Below, in pieces: positions 9,877 through 21,775 of a stretch of 64,000 bases of DNA. This DNA comes from Paracoccaceae bacterium (GTDB taxonomy: Bacteria; Pseudomonadota; Alphaproteobacteria; Rhodobacterales; Rhodobacteraceae), in the NCBI GenBank assembly GCA_002709405.1, contig PAQV01000039.1, positions 62,001 to 126,000 on the forward strand, written 5' to 3'. The translations under genes were made by a program, and so were the position numbers. The number at the start of each line of letters is the position of its first letter. The first letter of the stretch is position 1. Under the pieces are notes generated by a model that was given only the letters and a program-made list of their open reading frames with translations, was not told the DNA's origin and made no database searches.

Positions 9877-9947
9877 GCCCCCGCCACATCGCCAATCACT
9901 ACCAAGAGCGGCCCCCGGCCGCCGACATCAAGGGAGGAACCCAAGGC

Positions 9948-11171
9948 GTGAATATCCATGAGTACCAGGCGAAGGCCCTGCTTCGCGATTACGGGGCGCC
10001 GGTCAGCGACGGCCGGGCCGTTCTGAAGGCCGAGGAAGCTAAGACCGCGGCCAGCGCACTCGACGGCCCGCTGTGGGTCGTCAAGGCCCAGATCCACGCC
10101 GGCGGCCGCGGCAAGGGCAAGTTCAAGGAATCGAGCGCCGGCGAAAAGGGGGGCGTGCGCGTCACCAAGTCCGTCGAAGAGGCCGCCCACGAAGCCCAAA
10201 GCATGCTGGGCCGCACCCTGGTCACGCACCAGACCGGCCCCGCCGGCAAGCAGGTCAACCGCATCTATATCGAGGACGGCTCGGGCATTTCGCGCGAATT
10301 GTACCTGGCCCTGCTGGTCGACCGCGTCACCAGCCGCGTGGCCTTCGTCTGCTCGACCGAGGGCGGCATGGACATCGAGGAGGTCGCAGCCAGCACCCCC
10401 GAAAAGATCCTGTCCTTCTCGGTCGACCCGGCCACCGGCTTCCAGCCGTTCCACGGCCGCCGCATCGCCTTTGCCCTGGGCCTTGAAGGCCAGCAGGTCA
10501 AGCAATGCGTCAAGCTGATGGGCATTCTCTACAAGCTGTTCACCGACAAGGACATGGACATGCTTGAGATCAACCCGCTGATCGTCAGCGACACCGGCGA
10601 GCTGAAGTGCCTGGACGCGAAGATGGGCTTCGACGGCAACGCCATCTATCGCCACCCCGACATCGCCGCCCTGCGCGACGAGACCGAGGAAGACGCCAAG
10701 GAACTCGAAGCCTCGAAATACGACCTGAACTACATCGCGCTGGACGGTGAGATCGGCTGCATGGTGAACGGCGCGGGCCTGGCCATGGCGACGATGGACA
10801 TCATCAAGCTCTATGGCTCGGAACCGGCCAACTTCCTGGACGTGGGCGGTGGCGCGACCACCGAAAAGGTGACCGAGGCCTTCAAGATCATCACCTCCGA
10901 TCCCAACGTGAAGGGCATCCTGGTGAACATCTTCGGGGGCATCATGCGCTGCGACGTCATCGCCGAGGGCGTGGTGACGGCCGTCAAGGAAGTGGGCCTG
11001 AACGTGCCCCTGGTGGTGCGCCTGGAAGGCACCAACGTCGAAAAGGGCAAGGAGATCATCAACACCTCCGGGCTCAACGTGATCGCCGCCGACGACCTGA
11101 AGGACGGCGCGGAAAAGATCGTGGCTGCGGTGAACGGCACCGTGCAGGTTCTGGCAGCGGCAAAGGGATAA
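9948..11171 (+). CDS. mtkA: Malate/succinate-CoA ligase (ADP-forming) beta subunit
   Basis: The start is GTG 9948 with AGGGAGGA at 9931-9938, giving 407 residues that begin [11 protein letters not shown] like SucC/MtkA. It has an ATP-grasp domain (about 1-245, [14 protein letters not shown]) and a CoA-ligase domain with [27 protein letters not shown] and [11 protein letters not shown]. It keeps all loops of ordinary succinyl-CoA synthetase beta and has the short GKFKE-type insertion seen in alphaproteobacterial SucC. The order beta-alpha-ppc matches mtkA-mtkB-ppcA of serine-cycle methylotrophs, hence the malate thiokinase call. By sequence alone a second succinyl-CoA synthetase is equally possible. 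Confidence 0.8.
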   Translation: MNIHEYQAKALLRDYGAPVSDGRAVLKAEEAKTAASALDGPLWVVKAQIHAGGRGKGKFKESSAGEKGGVRVTKSVEEAAHEAQSMLGRTLVTHQTGPAGKQVNRIYIEDGSGISRELYLALLVDRVTSRVAFVCSTEGGMDIEEVAASTPEKILSFSVDPATGFQPFHGRRIAFALGLEGQQVKQCVKLMGILYKLFTDKDMDMLEINPLIVSDTGELKCLDAKMGFDGNAIYRHPDIAALRDETEEDAKELEASKYDLNYIALDGEIGCMVNGAGLAMATMDIIKLYGSEPANFLDVGGGATTEKVTEAFKIITSDPNVKGILVNIFGGIMRCDVIAEGVVTAVKEVGLNVPLVVRLEGTNVEKGKEIINTSGLNVIAADDLKDGAEKIVAAVNGTVQVLAAAKG

Positions 11172-11176
11172 GACGA

Positions 11177-12058
11177 ATGGCTGTACTGATCGACGAATCG
11201 ACCAAGGTGATCTGCCAGGGCCTGACCGGCTCGCAAGGGACCTTCCACTCCGAACAGGCCATCGCCTACGGCACCCAGATGGTCGGCGGCGTGACCCCGG
11301 GCAAGGGCGGCCAGACGCACCTGGGCCTGCCGGTTTTCGACTCGGTCCACGAGGCGAAGGCCGTGACCGGGGCGAATGCCACCGTGATCTACGTGCCGCC
11401 CCCCTTCGCGGCCGATTCGATCCTGGAAGCGATCGACGCCGAGATGGAGGTCATCGTGGCCATCACCGAGGGCATCCCCGTCCAGGACATGATGCGCGTC
11501 AAGCGGGCCCTGATCGACAGCGACTGCCGGCTGGTCGGGCCGAACTGCCCCGGGGTGATCACGCCGGGTGCCTGCAAGATCGGCATCATGCCCGGCCACA
11601 TCCACAAACGGGGCTCTGTCGGGGTGGTCAGCCGGTCCGGCACCTTGACTTACGAGGCCGTGAAACAGACCACGGATGTAGGGCTGGGCCAATCAACCTG
11701 CGTAGGTATCGGCGGCGACCCGATCAAGGGGACCGAGCACCTGGACGTGCTGGAATGGTTCCTGGCCGATGACGAGACCGAGGCGATCATCATGATCGGT
11801 GAAATCGGCGGGTCGGCCGAGGAGGATGCCGCGCAATTCCTGGCCGATGAAAAGAAGAAGGGCCGCTGGAAACCGACGGCTGGATTCATCGCCGGGCGGA
11901 CCGCGCCTCCGGGCCGGCGGATGGGCCATGCCGGTGCCATCGTGGCCGGCGGCAAGGGCGGCGCCGAGGACAAGATCGAGGCGATGAAATCGGCCGGTAT
12001 CATCGTCGCGGAAAGCCCCGCGGGCCTGGGCGAAGCCGTGCTCGAGGCCATCGGATAA
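11177..12058 (+). CDS. mtkB: Malate/succinate-CoA ligase (ADP-forming) alpha subunit
   Basis: This 293-residue protein starts 5 bp after the beta-subunit stop. It has a Rossmann CoA-binding N-terminal domain ([14 protein letters not shown]), the substrate loops [12 protein letters not shown] and [14 protein letters not shown], and the phosphohistidine loop [11 protein letters not shown]. Every motif matches canonical SucD/MtkB. With the beta subunit it would make malyl-CoA (serine cycle) or succinyl-CoA. Downstream are a 24-bp palindrome and then PEP carboxylase. The choice between mtkB and sucD rests on gene order only. Confidence 0.8.
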   Translation: MAVLIDESTKVICQGLTGSQGTFHSEQAIAYGTQMVGGVTPGKGGQTHLGLPVFDSVHEAKAVTGANATVIYVPPPFAADSILEAIDAEMEVIVAITEGIPVQDMMRVKRALIDSDCRLVGPNCPGVITPGACKIGIMPGHIHKRGSVGVVSRSGTLTYEAVKQTTDVGLGQSTCVGIGGDPIKGTEHLDVLEWFLADDETEAIIMIGEIGGSAEEDAAQFLADEKKKGRWKPTAGFIAGRTAPPGRRMGHAGAIVAGGKGGAEDKIEAMKSAGIIVAESPAGLGEAVLEAIG

Positions 12059-12070
12059 GACGAAAGGATC

Positions 12071-12094
12071 GGGTGTCCCACGCGTGGGACACCC
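12071..12094. repeat. 24-bp perfect palindrome after the CoA-ligase genes
   Basis: The two 12-base arms GGGTGTCCCACG and CGTGGGACACCC are exact inverted repeats. It can form a strong hairpin but no T-run follows, so it is either a weak or processing terminator of mtkAB or a protein-binding site. Confidence 0.55.
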
Positions 12095-12207
12095 GGCCCA
12101 CCCAGGAAGATCAATGACTTGCAAGGGCGGATTTACCCCTTGTTTACACATCAAGGTCCGGCCCCGACGAAAGACCAATAGTGACAACATGGTCCCGAAT
12201 GAGACAT

Positions 12208-12221
12208 TGTTGGCGCTAACA
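12208..12221 (+). promoter_or_regulatory. LacI-type operator-like palindrome upstream of ppc
   Basis: TGTTGGCGCTAACA is a near-perfect 14-bp dyad with a central CG step, the shape of LacI-family operators. It lies 25 bp before the ppc start. Central-carbon LacI regulators are known in alphaproteobacteria; identity here is inference. Confidence 0.45.
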
Positions 12222-12246
12222 GACAAAGTCCAGGGAGCCAGATCAG

Positions 12247-14943
<2,697 letters not shown>

Positions 14944-14966
14944 TGTCCGGGGCTTGCGAAAAGGTT

Positions 14967-14998
14967 GACCCCCGCCCGGTGTGCATCGGGCGGGGGTC
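14967..14998. terminator. Bidirectional Rho-independent terminator between ppc and fdsA
   Basis: A 12-bp stem (14967-14978 with 14987-14998) and 8-base loop are followed by TTTT on the plus strand (14999-15002). Reading the other way, a TTTT lies a few bases past the stem. It ends the converging ppc and formate dehydrogenase transcripts. Confidence 0.9.
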
Positions 14999-15027
14999 TT
15001 TTCGCTCTAGGGAAATCAACTCGTCAC

Positions 15028-17796
15028 TTACTCGGCTGCAAGCAGCTCGTCCTTTTCGACACGCACGGCCGAGAACTTGAATTCCGGGATCTTGCCATAG
15101 GGATCCAGGGCCGCGTTGGTCAGGATGTTCGCGGCGGCCTCGACATAGGCGAAGGGGAGGAAAACGTTGTTTTCCGCCACCGCCCGGTCGGCCCGGGCCA
15201 TCACGGTGATGGATCCGCGCCGGGTGGACAGCTTGATGTACTCGCCCGGGGCAACGCCAAGTTCGCGCAGGGTCTTGGGATGCAACGAGCAATTGGCCTC
15301 CGGTTCGACCGCGTCCAGCACGGTGGCCCGGCGGGTCATCGAGCCGGTGTGCCAATGTTCCAGCTGGCGACCGGTGATCAGCACGAAGGGGTATTCCGCA
15401 TCCGGGTGTTCGGCCGGCGGGATCACGGTCGCCGGGGCGAACCGGGCGCGGCCTTCAGAGCGGGGGAAGCCGTCGCCGAAGACGATGGGCTGGCCCGGAT
15501 CCTCGGGGCTGAGCGAGGGATAGGTGACGGCGGTCTTTTCCAGCCGGTCCCAGGTGATGTTGTCGAGCGACTTCATGTTCAGCTTCATCTCGGCAAAGAC
15601 TTCGCTGGGATGGGTGTAGGTCCAGTTCAGACCCAGCCGCTTGGCCAGCTCGACCTCGATCCACCAGTCTTCCTTGGCCTCGCCCGGGCTTGGCACCGCG
15701 GGGCGGCCCATCTGGACCTGGCGGTTGGTGTTGGTCACCGTGCCGGTCTTTTCGTACCAGGCCGAGGAGGGCAGGATCACGTCGGCATAATTGGCCGTTT
15801 CGGTCAGGAAGATGTCCTGCACGACAAGGTGGTCCAGCATCGCCAGGGCGTCGCGGGCATGGTCGACATCGGGGTCGGACATGGCCGGGTTTTCGCCCAG
15901 GATGTACATGCCCTTGATGTCGCCTTCGTGGATGGCGTCCATGATCTCCACCACGGTCAACCCGCGTTCGTTCGAGAAATCGCCCGAGGCCCAGACATCG
16001 GTAAAGGCCGAGCGCACGCCATCGTCGGTCACCGACTGGTAGTCGGGCAGGAACATCGGGATCAGACCGGCATCCGAGGCGCCCTGCACGTTGTTCTGGC
16101 CGCGCAGCGGGTGCAGACCCGATCCGGGGCGGCCGACCTGGCCGCACATCAGCGCCAGGGCGATCAGGCAGCGCGAATTGTCGGTGCCATGGATGTGCTG
16201 GCTGACGCCCATACCCCAGAAGATCATGCCCGCCTTGGCCCCGGCAAAGGTCCGGGCCACGTCGCGGAGCGTCTCTGCGGGGATGCCGCAGATCTTCTCC
16301 ATCTCTTCGGGCGGGAAATTCTTGAGGTGCTCTTTCATCGCGGGCCAGTTCTCGGTGAAGGCCTCGATGTACTGGCGGTCGTAGAGCTCTTCCTCGACGA
16401 TGACGTTCATGATGCCGTTCAGCATCGACACGTCCGCCCCGGCCTTGAACTGCAGCATGTGCGTGGCGAAGCGCTTCATGCCCTGGCCGCGCGGATCCAT
16501 GACGATCAGCTTGCCGCCGCGCTTGGTGAACTGCTTGAAGTAGGTCGCGGCGACGGGATGGTTTTCGATCGGGTTGCAGCCGATGACAATCGCCACGTCC
16601 GCATTTTCGATTTCGTTGAACGTCGCCGTCACAGCGCCCGATCCGACGTTTTCCATCAGCGCCGCCACCGAGGACGCATGGCACAGGCGGGTGCAATGGT
16701 CGACGTTGTTGTGGCCAAAGCCCTGGCGGATCATCTTCTGGAACAGGTACGCCTCTTCGTTGGAACACTTGGCCGAGCCGAACCCGGCGATCTCGCGCCC
16801 GCGGCCCTTCAGGCCCTTGGCGGCAAAGTCCAGCGCCTCGTCCCAGGTTGCCTCGCGGAAATGGGTCGACAGGTCGCTGGGATCGACGTTCAGACCCTTG
16901 GCCGGAGCATCCTCGCGCCGGATCAGGGGCTTGGTCAGCCGGTGCGGGTGGTGGATGTAGTCAAAGCCGAAGCGGCCCTTGACGCACAGCCGGTTTTCAT
17001 TGGCCGGCCCGTCGATACCCTCGGCATAGAGGATCTTGTCATCCTTGATCTTCAGCGAGATCTGGCAGCCGACACCGCAATAGGGGCAGACCGTGTCGAC
17101 CTCGCGGTCGTAGGCCTTGCTGTCGCCGGCCTGGGCATCGTCCAGCACCGAGGCGGGCATCAGCGCGCCGGTCGGGCAGGCCTGGACGCATTCGCCGCAG
17201 GCCACGCAGGAAGACGCGCCCATCGGGTCGTCCTGGTCAAAGACGATCTTGGCGTCGTGGCCTCGGCCCGCCATGCCGATCACGTCGTTGACCTGCACTT
17301 CGCGGCAGGCCCGGACGCACAGGTTGCAATGGATGCAGGCGTCAAGGTTGACGTTCATCGCCACATGGCTGCTGTCGAGCAGGGGCACGCGGGTTTCTTC
17401 CATCGCCGGGAAGCGGCTTTCGGTGACGCCGTTCAGCTCGGCCATGTCCCAGAAATGCGATGACTGGTCATGGGCGACCTCGGGCTGGTCAGCGGCCAGC
17501 AGTTCGACGACCATCTCGCGGGACTTGCGGGCGCGGTCACTGTCGGTCTTGACCACCATGCCATCCGACACCGGCCGGATGCACGAGGCGACGAGCGTGC
17601 GCTCGCCTTCGACCTCGACCATGCAGGCCCGGCAATTGCCGTCGGACCGGTAGCCCGGTTCGGGCTTGTGGCAAAGGTGGGGGATGACCAGGCCGCGGCC
17701 ATGGGCGGCTTCCCAGATCGAAAACCCCTCGGGGACGGTGATGTCCTCGCCGTTGAGGTTGAAGGTCACTGTGGCTGTCTGTGCTCCGTCGGGCAT
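15028..17796 (-). CDS. fdsA: NAD-dependent formate dehydrogenase, molybdopterin catalytic alpha subunit
   Basis: Oxidises formate to CO2 at a molybdenum bis-pyranopterin centre and passes electrons to the diaphorase subunit. It has 922 residues. Order of domains: N-terminal [2Fe-2S] ferredoxin (about 1-90, HLCHKPEPG and NCRACMVEV); [4Fe-4S] pairs (DACIHCNLCVRACREV and SSCVACGECVQACPTG); the molybdopterin domain with CPYCGVGCQISLK; the Mo-ligand Cys in TRLCHASSVAA, so a Cys- rather than selenocysteine-type enzyme; and a C-terminal MPT-binding domain. It starts 1 bp after the fdsB stop. It supplies NADH from the formate released by oxalate breakdown. Confidence 0.95.
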   Translation of the reverse strand: MPDGAQTATVTFNLNGEDITVPEGFSIWEAAHGRGLVIPHLCHKPEPGYRSDGNCRACMVEVEGERTLVASCIRPVSDGMVVKTDSDRARKSREMVVELLAADQPEVAHDQSSHFWDMAELNGVTESRFPAMEETRVPLLDSSHVAMNVNLDACIHCNLCVRACREVQVNDVIGMAGRGHDAKIVFDQDDPMGASSCVACGECVQACPTGALMPASVLDDAQAGDSKAYDREVDTVCPYCGVGCQISLKIKDDKILYAEGIDGPANENRLCVKGRFGFDYIHHPHRLTKPLIRREDAPAKGLNVDPSDLSTHFREATWDEALDFAAKGLKGRGREIAGFGSAKCSNEEAYLFQKMIRQGFGHNNVDHCTRLCHASSVAALMENVGSGAVTATFNEIENADVAIVIGCNPIENHPVAATYFKQFTKRGGKLIVMDPRGQGMKRFATHMLQFKAGADVSMLNGIMNVIVEEELYDRQYIEAFTENWPAMKEHLKNFPPEEMEKICGIPAETLRDVARTFAGAKAGMIFWGMGVSQHIHGTDNSRCLIALALMCGQVGRPGSGLHPLRGQNNVQGASDAGLIPMFLPDYQSVTDDGVRSAFTDVWASGDFSNERGLTVVEIMDAIHEGDIKGMYILGENPAMSDPDVDHARDALAMLDHLVVQDIFLTETANYADVILPSSAWYEKTGTVTNTNRQVQMGRPAVPSPGEAKEDWWIEVELAKRLGLNWTYTHPSEVFAEMKLNMKSLDNITWDRLEKTAVTYPSLSPEDPGQPIVFGDGFPRSEGRARFAPATVIPPAEHPDAEYPFVLITGRQLEHWHTGSMTRRATVLDAVEPEANCSLHPKTLRELGVAPGEYIKLSTRRGSITVMARADRAVAENNVFLPFAYVEAAANILTNAALDPYGKIPEFKFSAVRVEKDELLAAE

Positions 17797-17797
17797 G

Positions 17798-19489
17798 TCA
17801 GACCTCGTCGCTGAAGTGTTTCATGGTGAGGCGGATGGCATTGGGCGCCGCCTGGCCAAGCCCGCAGATCGAGGCATCGACCATCAGACCGCAAAGGTCT
17901 TCCAGCAATTCCTGATCCCAGGTGTTCTCTTGCATGAGCTTGACGGCCTTTTCGCAGCCGACCCGGCAGGGGGTGCATTGTCCGCAGCTTTCGTCTTCGA
18001 AGAAGCGCAGGATGTTCAGCGCCGCGTCACGGCATTTGTCCTTGTCGGACAGGATCACCACCGCGGCCGAGCCGATGAAGCTGCCGTGCGGCTGCAGGGT
18101 GTCGAAGTCGAGCGGCACATCATCGAGCGATGCGGGAAGGAGTCCGGATGACGGGCCGCCCGGCTGGTAGGCCTTGAAGTCATGGCCGTCCAGCATTCCA
18201 CCCGCTGCCTCGATGATGTCGAGAATCGTGGACCCGGCGGGCAGCAGGTGAACGCCCGGGTTCTTGACGCGGCCGGACACGGAATAGTTCCGTAGCCCCT
18301 TGCGCCCGTTCTTCTCGACCGAACTGAAGACCTCGGGGCCTTCGCGGTTCAGCTTGGCCACCCAGTACAGCGTTTCGACATTATGCACGAGGGTCGGGCG
18401 GTCGAAGATGCCCACCTGCGCGACAAAGGGCGGACGATGGCGGGGCAACCCGCGCTTGCCCTCGATCGATTCGATCATCGAGCTTTCCTCGCCGCAGATA
18501 TAGGCCCCTGCCCCGCGGCGCAGGTCGATGTAGCCCTTGGGCGCGATGCCGGCCTCTTCCAGCGCGGCGATCTCGGTCTTCAGGATGTGCAGGACCGAAG
18601 GGTATTCGTCGCGCATGTAGATGAAGCATTTTTCGGCCTCGACCGCCCAGGCGGCGATCAGCATGCCTTCGAGGAACATGTGCGGTTCGCGTTCCAGGAG
18701 ATAACGATCCTTGAACGTGCCGGGTTCGCCTTCGTCGCCGTTGACGGCCAGGTAACGGGGGCCCGGGTTCATGCGGACAAAGCCCCATTTCTTGCCCGAG
18801 GGGAAGCCCGCGCCGCCCAGGCCACGCAGCCCGGCGCTGAGGATCTTGTCCTGGACCGCTTCCCAGTCGCCGGTCTTGCGCAGGTCGATCAGCGTTTCAT
18901 AGCCGCCGTCGGCCGCGTAATCGGCCAGCGGCTGATAGGGCGGGATGTCGGGATGGGTGTGCTTGGCCTGAACGGCGGCCATCACGGATTCGGGCGTGGC
19001 ATTGTCGACATGGTAATGGCCCAGCTCGATCACCGGGGCGGTGTCGCAGCGGCCCATGCAGGGGGCGCGGACCACGCGGACCTCGGCCGGGTCGAGCCCG
19101 TCTTCGAGCGCCGTTTTCAGTTGCTGGGCCCCGGCCATTTCGCACGAGAGCGAATCGCAGACGCGGATGGTCAGGGCGGGCGGCGGGGTGTCGCCGTCGC
19201 GCACCACGTCGAAATGGGCGTAGAAGGTGGCGACCTCGTAGACCTCGGACTGGGCCATCCGCATTTCATGCGCGAGGGCACTGATATGGTTGGCCGACAG
19301 GTGCCCGTAACGGTCCTGAATCAGATGAAGAAACTCGATCAGCAGGTCGCTGCGACGGGGCGTGTTGCCCAGCAGCGCCTGAACCTCTTCCAGGGCCAGA
19401 TCATCGACCTGGCGCCCTTTCGGGGTCTTCCTGCTTTTACCGGTGCCTTTTTTCTTCCAGACGCCTTTTTGGTCATCCAAAGGTGCCAT
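17798..19489 (-). CDS. fdsB: Formate dehydrogenase diaphorase: fused gamma (NuoE-like) and beta (NuoF-like) subunits
   Basis: The start at 19489 has GGGAGGG just upstream, giving 563 residues. The N-terminal part (about 30-190) is a NuoE/FdsG thioredoxin-like [2Fe-2S] module with ligands in VCDSLSC and APCMGRCDTAP. The rest (about 200-563) is NuoF/FdsB with the FMN/NADH region (RGLGGAGFPSGKKWGF, GDEGEPGTFKDR) and a C-terminal [4Fe-4S] site (ESCGQCTPCRVGC). In the soluble FDH of Cupriavidus and Rhodobacter these are two genes; here they are one polypeptide. No fdsC/fdhD or fdsD follows in this operon. A LysR gene lies 83 bp upstream on the same strand. Confidence 0.93.
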   Translation of the reverse strand: MAPLDDQKGVWKKKGTGKSRKTPKGRQVDDLALEEVQALLGNTPRRSDLLIEFLHLIQDRYGHLSANHISALAHEMRMAQSEVYEVATFYAHFDVVRDGDTPPPALTIRVCDSLSCEMAGAQQLKTALEDGLDPAEVRVVRAPCMGRCDTAPVIELGHYHVDNATPESVMAAVQAKHTHPDIPPYQPLADYAADGGYETLIDLRKTGDWEAVQDKILSAGLRGLGGAGFPSGKKWGFVRMNPGPRYLAVNGDEGEPGTFKDRYLLEREPHMFLEGMLIAAWAVEAEKCFIYMRDEYPSVLHILKTEIAALEEAGIAPKGYIDLRRGAGAYICGEESSMIESIEGKRGLPRHRPPFVAQVGIFDRPTLVHNVETLYWVAKLNREGPEVFSSVEKNGRKGLRNYSVSGRVKNPGVHLLPAGSTILDIIEAAGGMLDGHDFKAYQPGGPSSGLLPASLDDVPLDFDTLQPHGSFIGSAAVVILSDKDKCRDAALNILRFFEDESCGQCTPCRVGCEKAVKLMQENTWDQELLEDLCGLMVDASICGLGQAAPNAIRLTMKHFSDEV

Positions 19490-19552
19490 CGTTCCCTCCC
19501 TTGATCTTCAAACGGTGGCACCCGGCCTCCGTTTTGTAAAATTCTCACTCGT

Positions 19553-19575
19553 TAAGCCGCCATAACAGCGGCTTA
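19553..19575 (-). terminator. Hairpin overlapping the lysR stop, ahead of fdsB
   Basis: An 8-bp stem (19553-19560 with 19568-19575) with a 7-base loop includes the stop codon of the upstream LysR gene. No clear U-run follows, so it is a candidate attenuator or stability element between lysR and fdsB. Confidence 0.4.
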
Positions 19576-20457
19576 TCGAGAATTGGTTACAACCGACCTA
19601 AGCGCCTCCAACGTCGGAAGGCCGGTATCGCGATGACCCGAGATCAGGCAGACCGATTTCTCGATGACCGGTTCGACCAGATGCAGGGTTGTGGTGCCCT
19701 CGACGCGGCCCAGGGACTGGGCCAGGACGCCGGGGAGAATGGTGGCCGACAGGCCCTGGACGGCCAGGACAATGGCCGAGGTGAACCCGCTGGTTTCCGA
19801 AATTATGTTTGGATCTGCACCGACTTGCGCGAACACCTGGTCGACGATGCGCCGATTCTGCATGCCCGGGTCCAGCAGGGTCAGCGGGATGTCGGCGGCT
19901 TCGGACCAGGTGATGTCGCCGTCGGCGCGGGGCGCCATGATCTCGGGGACAAGCAGCACGTAGCCCTCGTCGTAAAGTGGTTCAATTTGAAGAAGATCCT
20001 GCGGCGTGCCGTCGACGTAGGTGATGCCCGCGTCGAACCGGCCGTCTTCCAGCCCCTGCTGGATGGCCAGGGACGAGGCGGTTTCGATTCGCCCGACGAT
20101 GTTGGGATAGTCGCGGTGCAGGGCGGCCAGCAGGGTCGCGGCATAGCCGGTTGCGGTGGGAATCACCCCCAGCTTCAGCGCGCCCGACACATCGCCCTTG
20201 GAACAGCGGAATTCCTGCTCGAACAATTCGACGTCGTCCATGATCGACCGGGCGTGGCGCACGATCATCATGCCGTCTTCGGTCAACCCCTGGAACCGGT
20301 TGCCGCGCTTCACGATCGACGTCTGAAGCCGTTCCTCGATGCGCCGGATGCGCATGGAAAAGGCCGGCTGCGAGATCCCGCATTCATGGGCGGCCCGGGC
20401 AAAGTGCTTGTGACGAGCCAGCGCGCTGAGACACCGCAAGTCCTTGAGGTCTATCAA
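19573..20457 (-). CDS. LysR-family regulator of the formate dehydrogenase / CoA-ligase genes
   Basis: The best start is TTG at 20457-20455 (LIDLKDLRCLSALARHKHF) with GGAGGA upstream, giving 294 residues, a normal LysR length; the frame extends further but without LysR similarity. The N-terminal winged helix has FARAAHECGISQPAFSMRIR, and the effector domain spans about 90-294. It sits immediately upstream of fdsB on the same strand and divergent from the second CoA-ligase pair, so either could be its target. It shares an unusual effector-domain string (MQNRRI) with the other LysR gene at 29253, suggesting a common subfamily. The effector, perhaps formate or a C1/C2 acid, is unknown. Confidence 0.85.
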   Translation of the reverse strand: MIDLKDLRCLSALARHKHFARAAHECGISQPAFSMRIRRIEERLQTSIVKRGNRFQGLTEDGMMIVRHARSIMDDVELFEQEFRCSKGDVSGALKLGVIPTATGYAATLLAALHRDYPNIVGRIETASSLAIQQGLEDGRFDAGITYVDGTPQDLLQIEPLYDEGYVLLVPEIMAPRADGDITWSEAADIPLTLLDPGMQNRRIVDQVFAQVGADPNIISETSGFTSAIVLAVQGLSATILPGVLAQSLGRVEGTTTLHLVEPVIEKSVCLISGHRDTGLPTLEALRSVVTNSR

Positions 20458-20543
20458 GTTTCCTCCAGTCACGCCCGGCAGACGCGATTCGGTTTGGCGG
20501 GCCGAATGGCCCTTTGGTCTCTCCTCGATACGTGCCGGTTGCG

Positions 20544-20572
20544 TTGACATGTGACGATTTGTGGCATACCAA
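20544..20572 (+). promoter_or_regulatory. Predicted promoter with overlapping operator-like site B
   Basis: A perfect -35 (TTGACA, 20544-20549) is followed after 17 bp by TACCAA (20567-20572). The motif TGGCATACCA (20562-20571) covers the -10 region, 37 bp before the start of the second CoA-ligase beta gene, ideal for repression. Core identical to sites A and C. Confidence 0.65.
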
Positions 20573-20608
20573 GTACCACATAGCAAGCATTCGGGGAGGA
20601 GTGCTGAA

Positions 20609-21763
20609 ATGTTTTTATCCGAACATCAATCAAAGGAGCTGCTCGCGCAATACGACGTCCCGGTACCTTCGGGCCGCTTGGCGCGCAGTTCCGAGGAAGC
20701 CGAGGCCCGCTGCGCCGAGATTTCGGCTCGAAAATACGTGGTCAAGGCGCAGATCACCGCAGGCGGGCGCGGGCTGGCGGGCGGCGTGAAATTCGCCGCC
20801 ACCCCGTCGGCCGTGGCCGAGGAAGCGCGCAAGATGCTGGGATCCAACCTGGTGACGGCGCAGACCAGCCGCTCGGGCGAGCAGGTCGACGCGGTGTCGG
20901 TCGAAGAGGCGCTGGAGCTGGAGGACAACGTCTTTATCGCCTTCGTGCTGGACCCCTCGTCGGGCCAGGTCATGCTGCTGGGCTCGGCCGAGGGCGGCGT
21001 GGAGTTCGAACAGCGCTCGCGGATGGACCCCTCGACGGTGAAATCCCTGCTGCTGGGGCCCGACAGCCCCGAGACCCGGGCCGAGCTGACCACCTTCCTG
21101 TCCAGCATCGGCATCCTGCGCGACGGGCCTTTGGACATCCTGTTCGCGGCCCGGCAGGCCTTTGTCGACAATGACATGGTGCTGTTGGAGATGAACCCCT
21201 TCGCGCGGACCTCTGCCGGCAATTGGGTGGCCGTGGACGCCAAGATCACGCTGGATGGCAGTGCAATGTTCCGCCACCCCGAGTTCGAGTCCCTGGCCGA
21301 CAAGCAGGGCCTGTCGGCGACCGAGATGGAGGCCCAGAAGAACGACATCAACCTGGTGCGGATGGAGGGCAACATCGGCGTGGTGGTCAACGGCGCGGGT
21401 CTGGGCCTGGCGACCAACGACATGGTTTACGATGCCGGCGGCACCCCCGCCAATTTCATGGACATCCGCACCACGGCGACCAGTTTCGACATTGCCAAGG
21501 GCGTGTCGCTGCTGCTGGACCAGCCCAAGGCGCGGGTCATCCTGCTGAACGTGCACGGGGGCGGCATGACCGCCTGCGATACCGTGGCCGAGGGCATTTC
21601 GTTTGCCTACTCGCGGTCGGACCGCAAGCTGCCGGTGGTGGCGCGGCTGGCCGGGCAGAATGCCGAATGGGGCATCCGCATCCTCCGGGACCGCAAGATC
21701 CCGGTCGAGGTCTTTGACACCATGTCCGGCGCGGTCAGCCGCGCGGTCGAACTGGCCAGCTGA
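20609..21763 (+). CDS. Divergent SucC-like ADP-forming acyl-CoA ligase beta subunit, substrate unknown
   Basis: The start is ATG 20609 (MFLSEHQSKELLAQYDV) with GGGGAGGA upstream, giving 384 residues. The ATP-grasp domain keeps VVKAQITAGGRGLAGG, ENVFIA-type strands and EMNPFA. The ligase domain is altered where substrate and phosphohistidine loops meet: FLDVGGGAT of normal SucC reads FMDIRTTAT, and [10 protein letters not shown] reads NVHGGGMTACD. It is not a pseudogene: the frame is intact and it pairs with an alpha gene 12 bp on. Different loops imply a different carboxylate. In this island candidates are oxalate, glyoxylate, malate or a related short acid; no choice can be made from sequence. 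Confidence 0.8.
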   Translation: MFLSEHQSKELLAQYDVPVPSGRLARSSEEAEARCAEISARKYVVKAQITAGGRGLAGGVKFAATPSAVAEEARKMLGSNLVTAQTSRSGEQVDAVSVEEALELEDNVFIAFVLDPSSGQVMLLGSAEGGVEFEQRSRMDPSTVKSLLLGPDSPETRAELTTFLSSIGILRDGPLDILFAARQAFVDNDMVLLEMNPFARTSAGNWVAVDAKITLDGSAMFRHPEFESLADKQGLSATEMEAQKNDINLVRMEGNIGVVVNGAGLGLATNDMVYDAGGTPANFMDIRTTATSFDIAKGVSLLLDQPKARVILLNVHGGGMTACDTVAEGISFAYSRSDRKLPVVARLAGQNAEWGIRILRDRKIPVEVFDTMSGAVSRAVELAS

Positions 21764-21775
21764 GGGAGGCTACCG

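Noticed and set aside
8985-10655. Minus-strand open frame covering the isochorismatase and mtkA
   Set aside because: Both plus-strand genes show catalytic motifs; the minus frame has none and no ribosome site.
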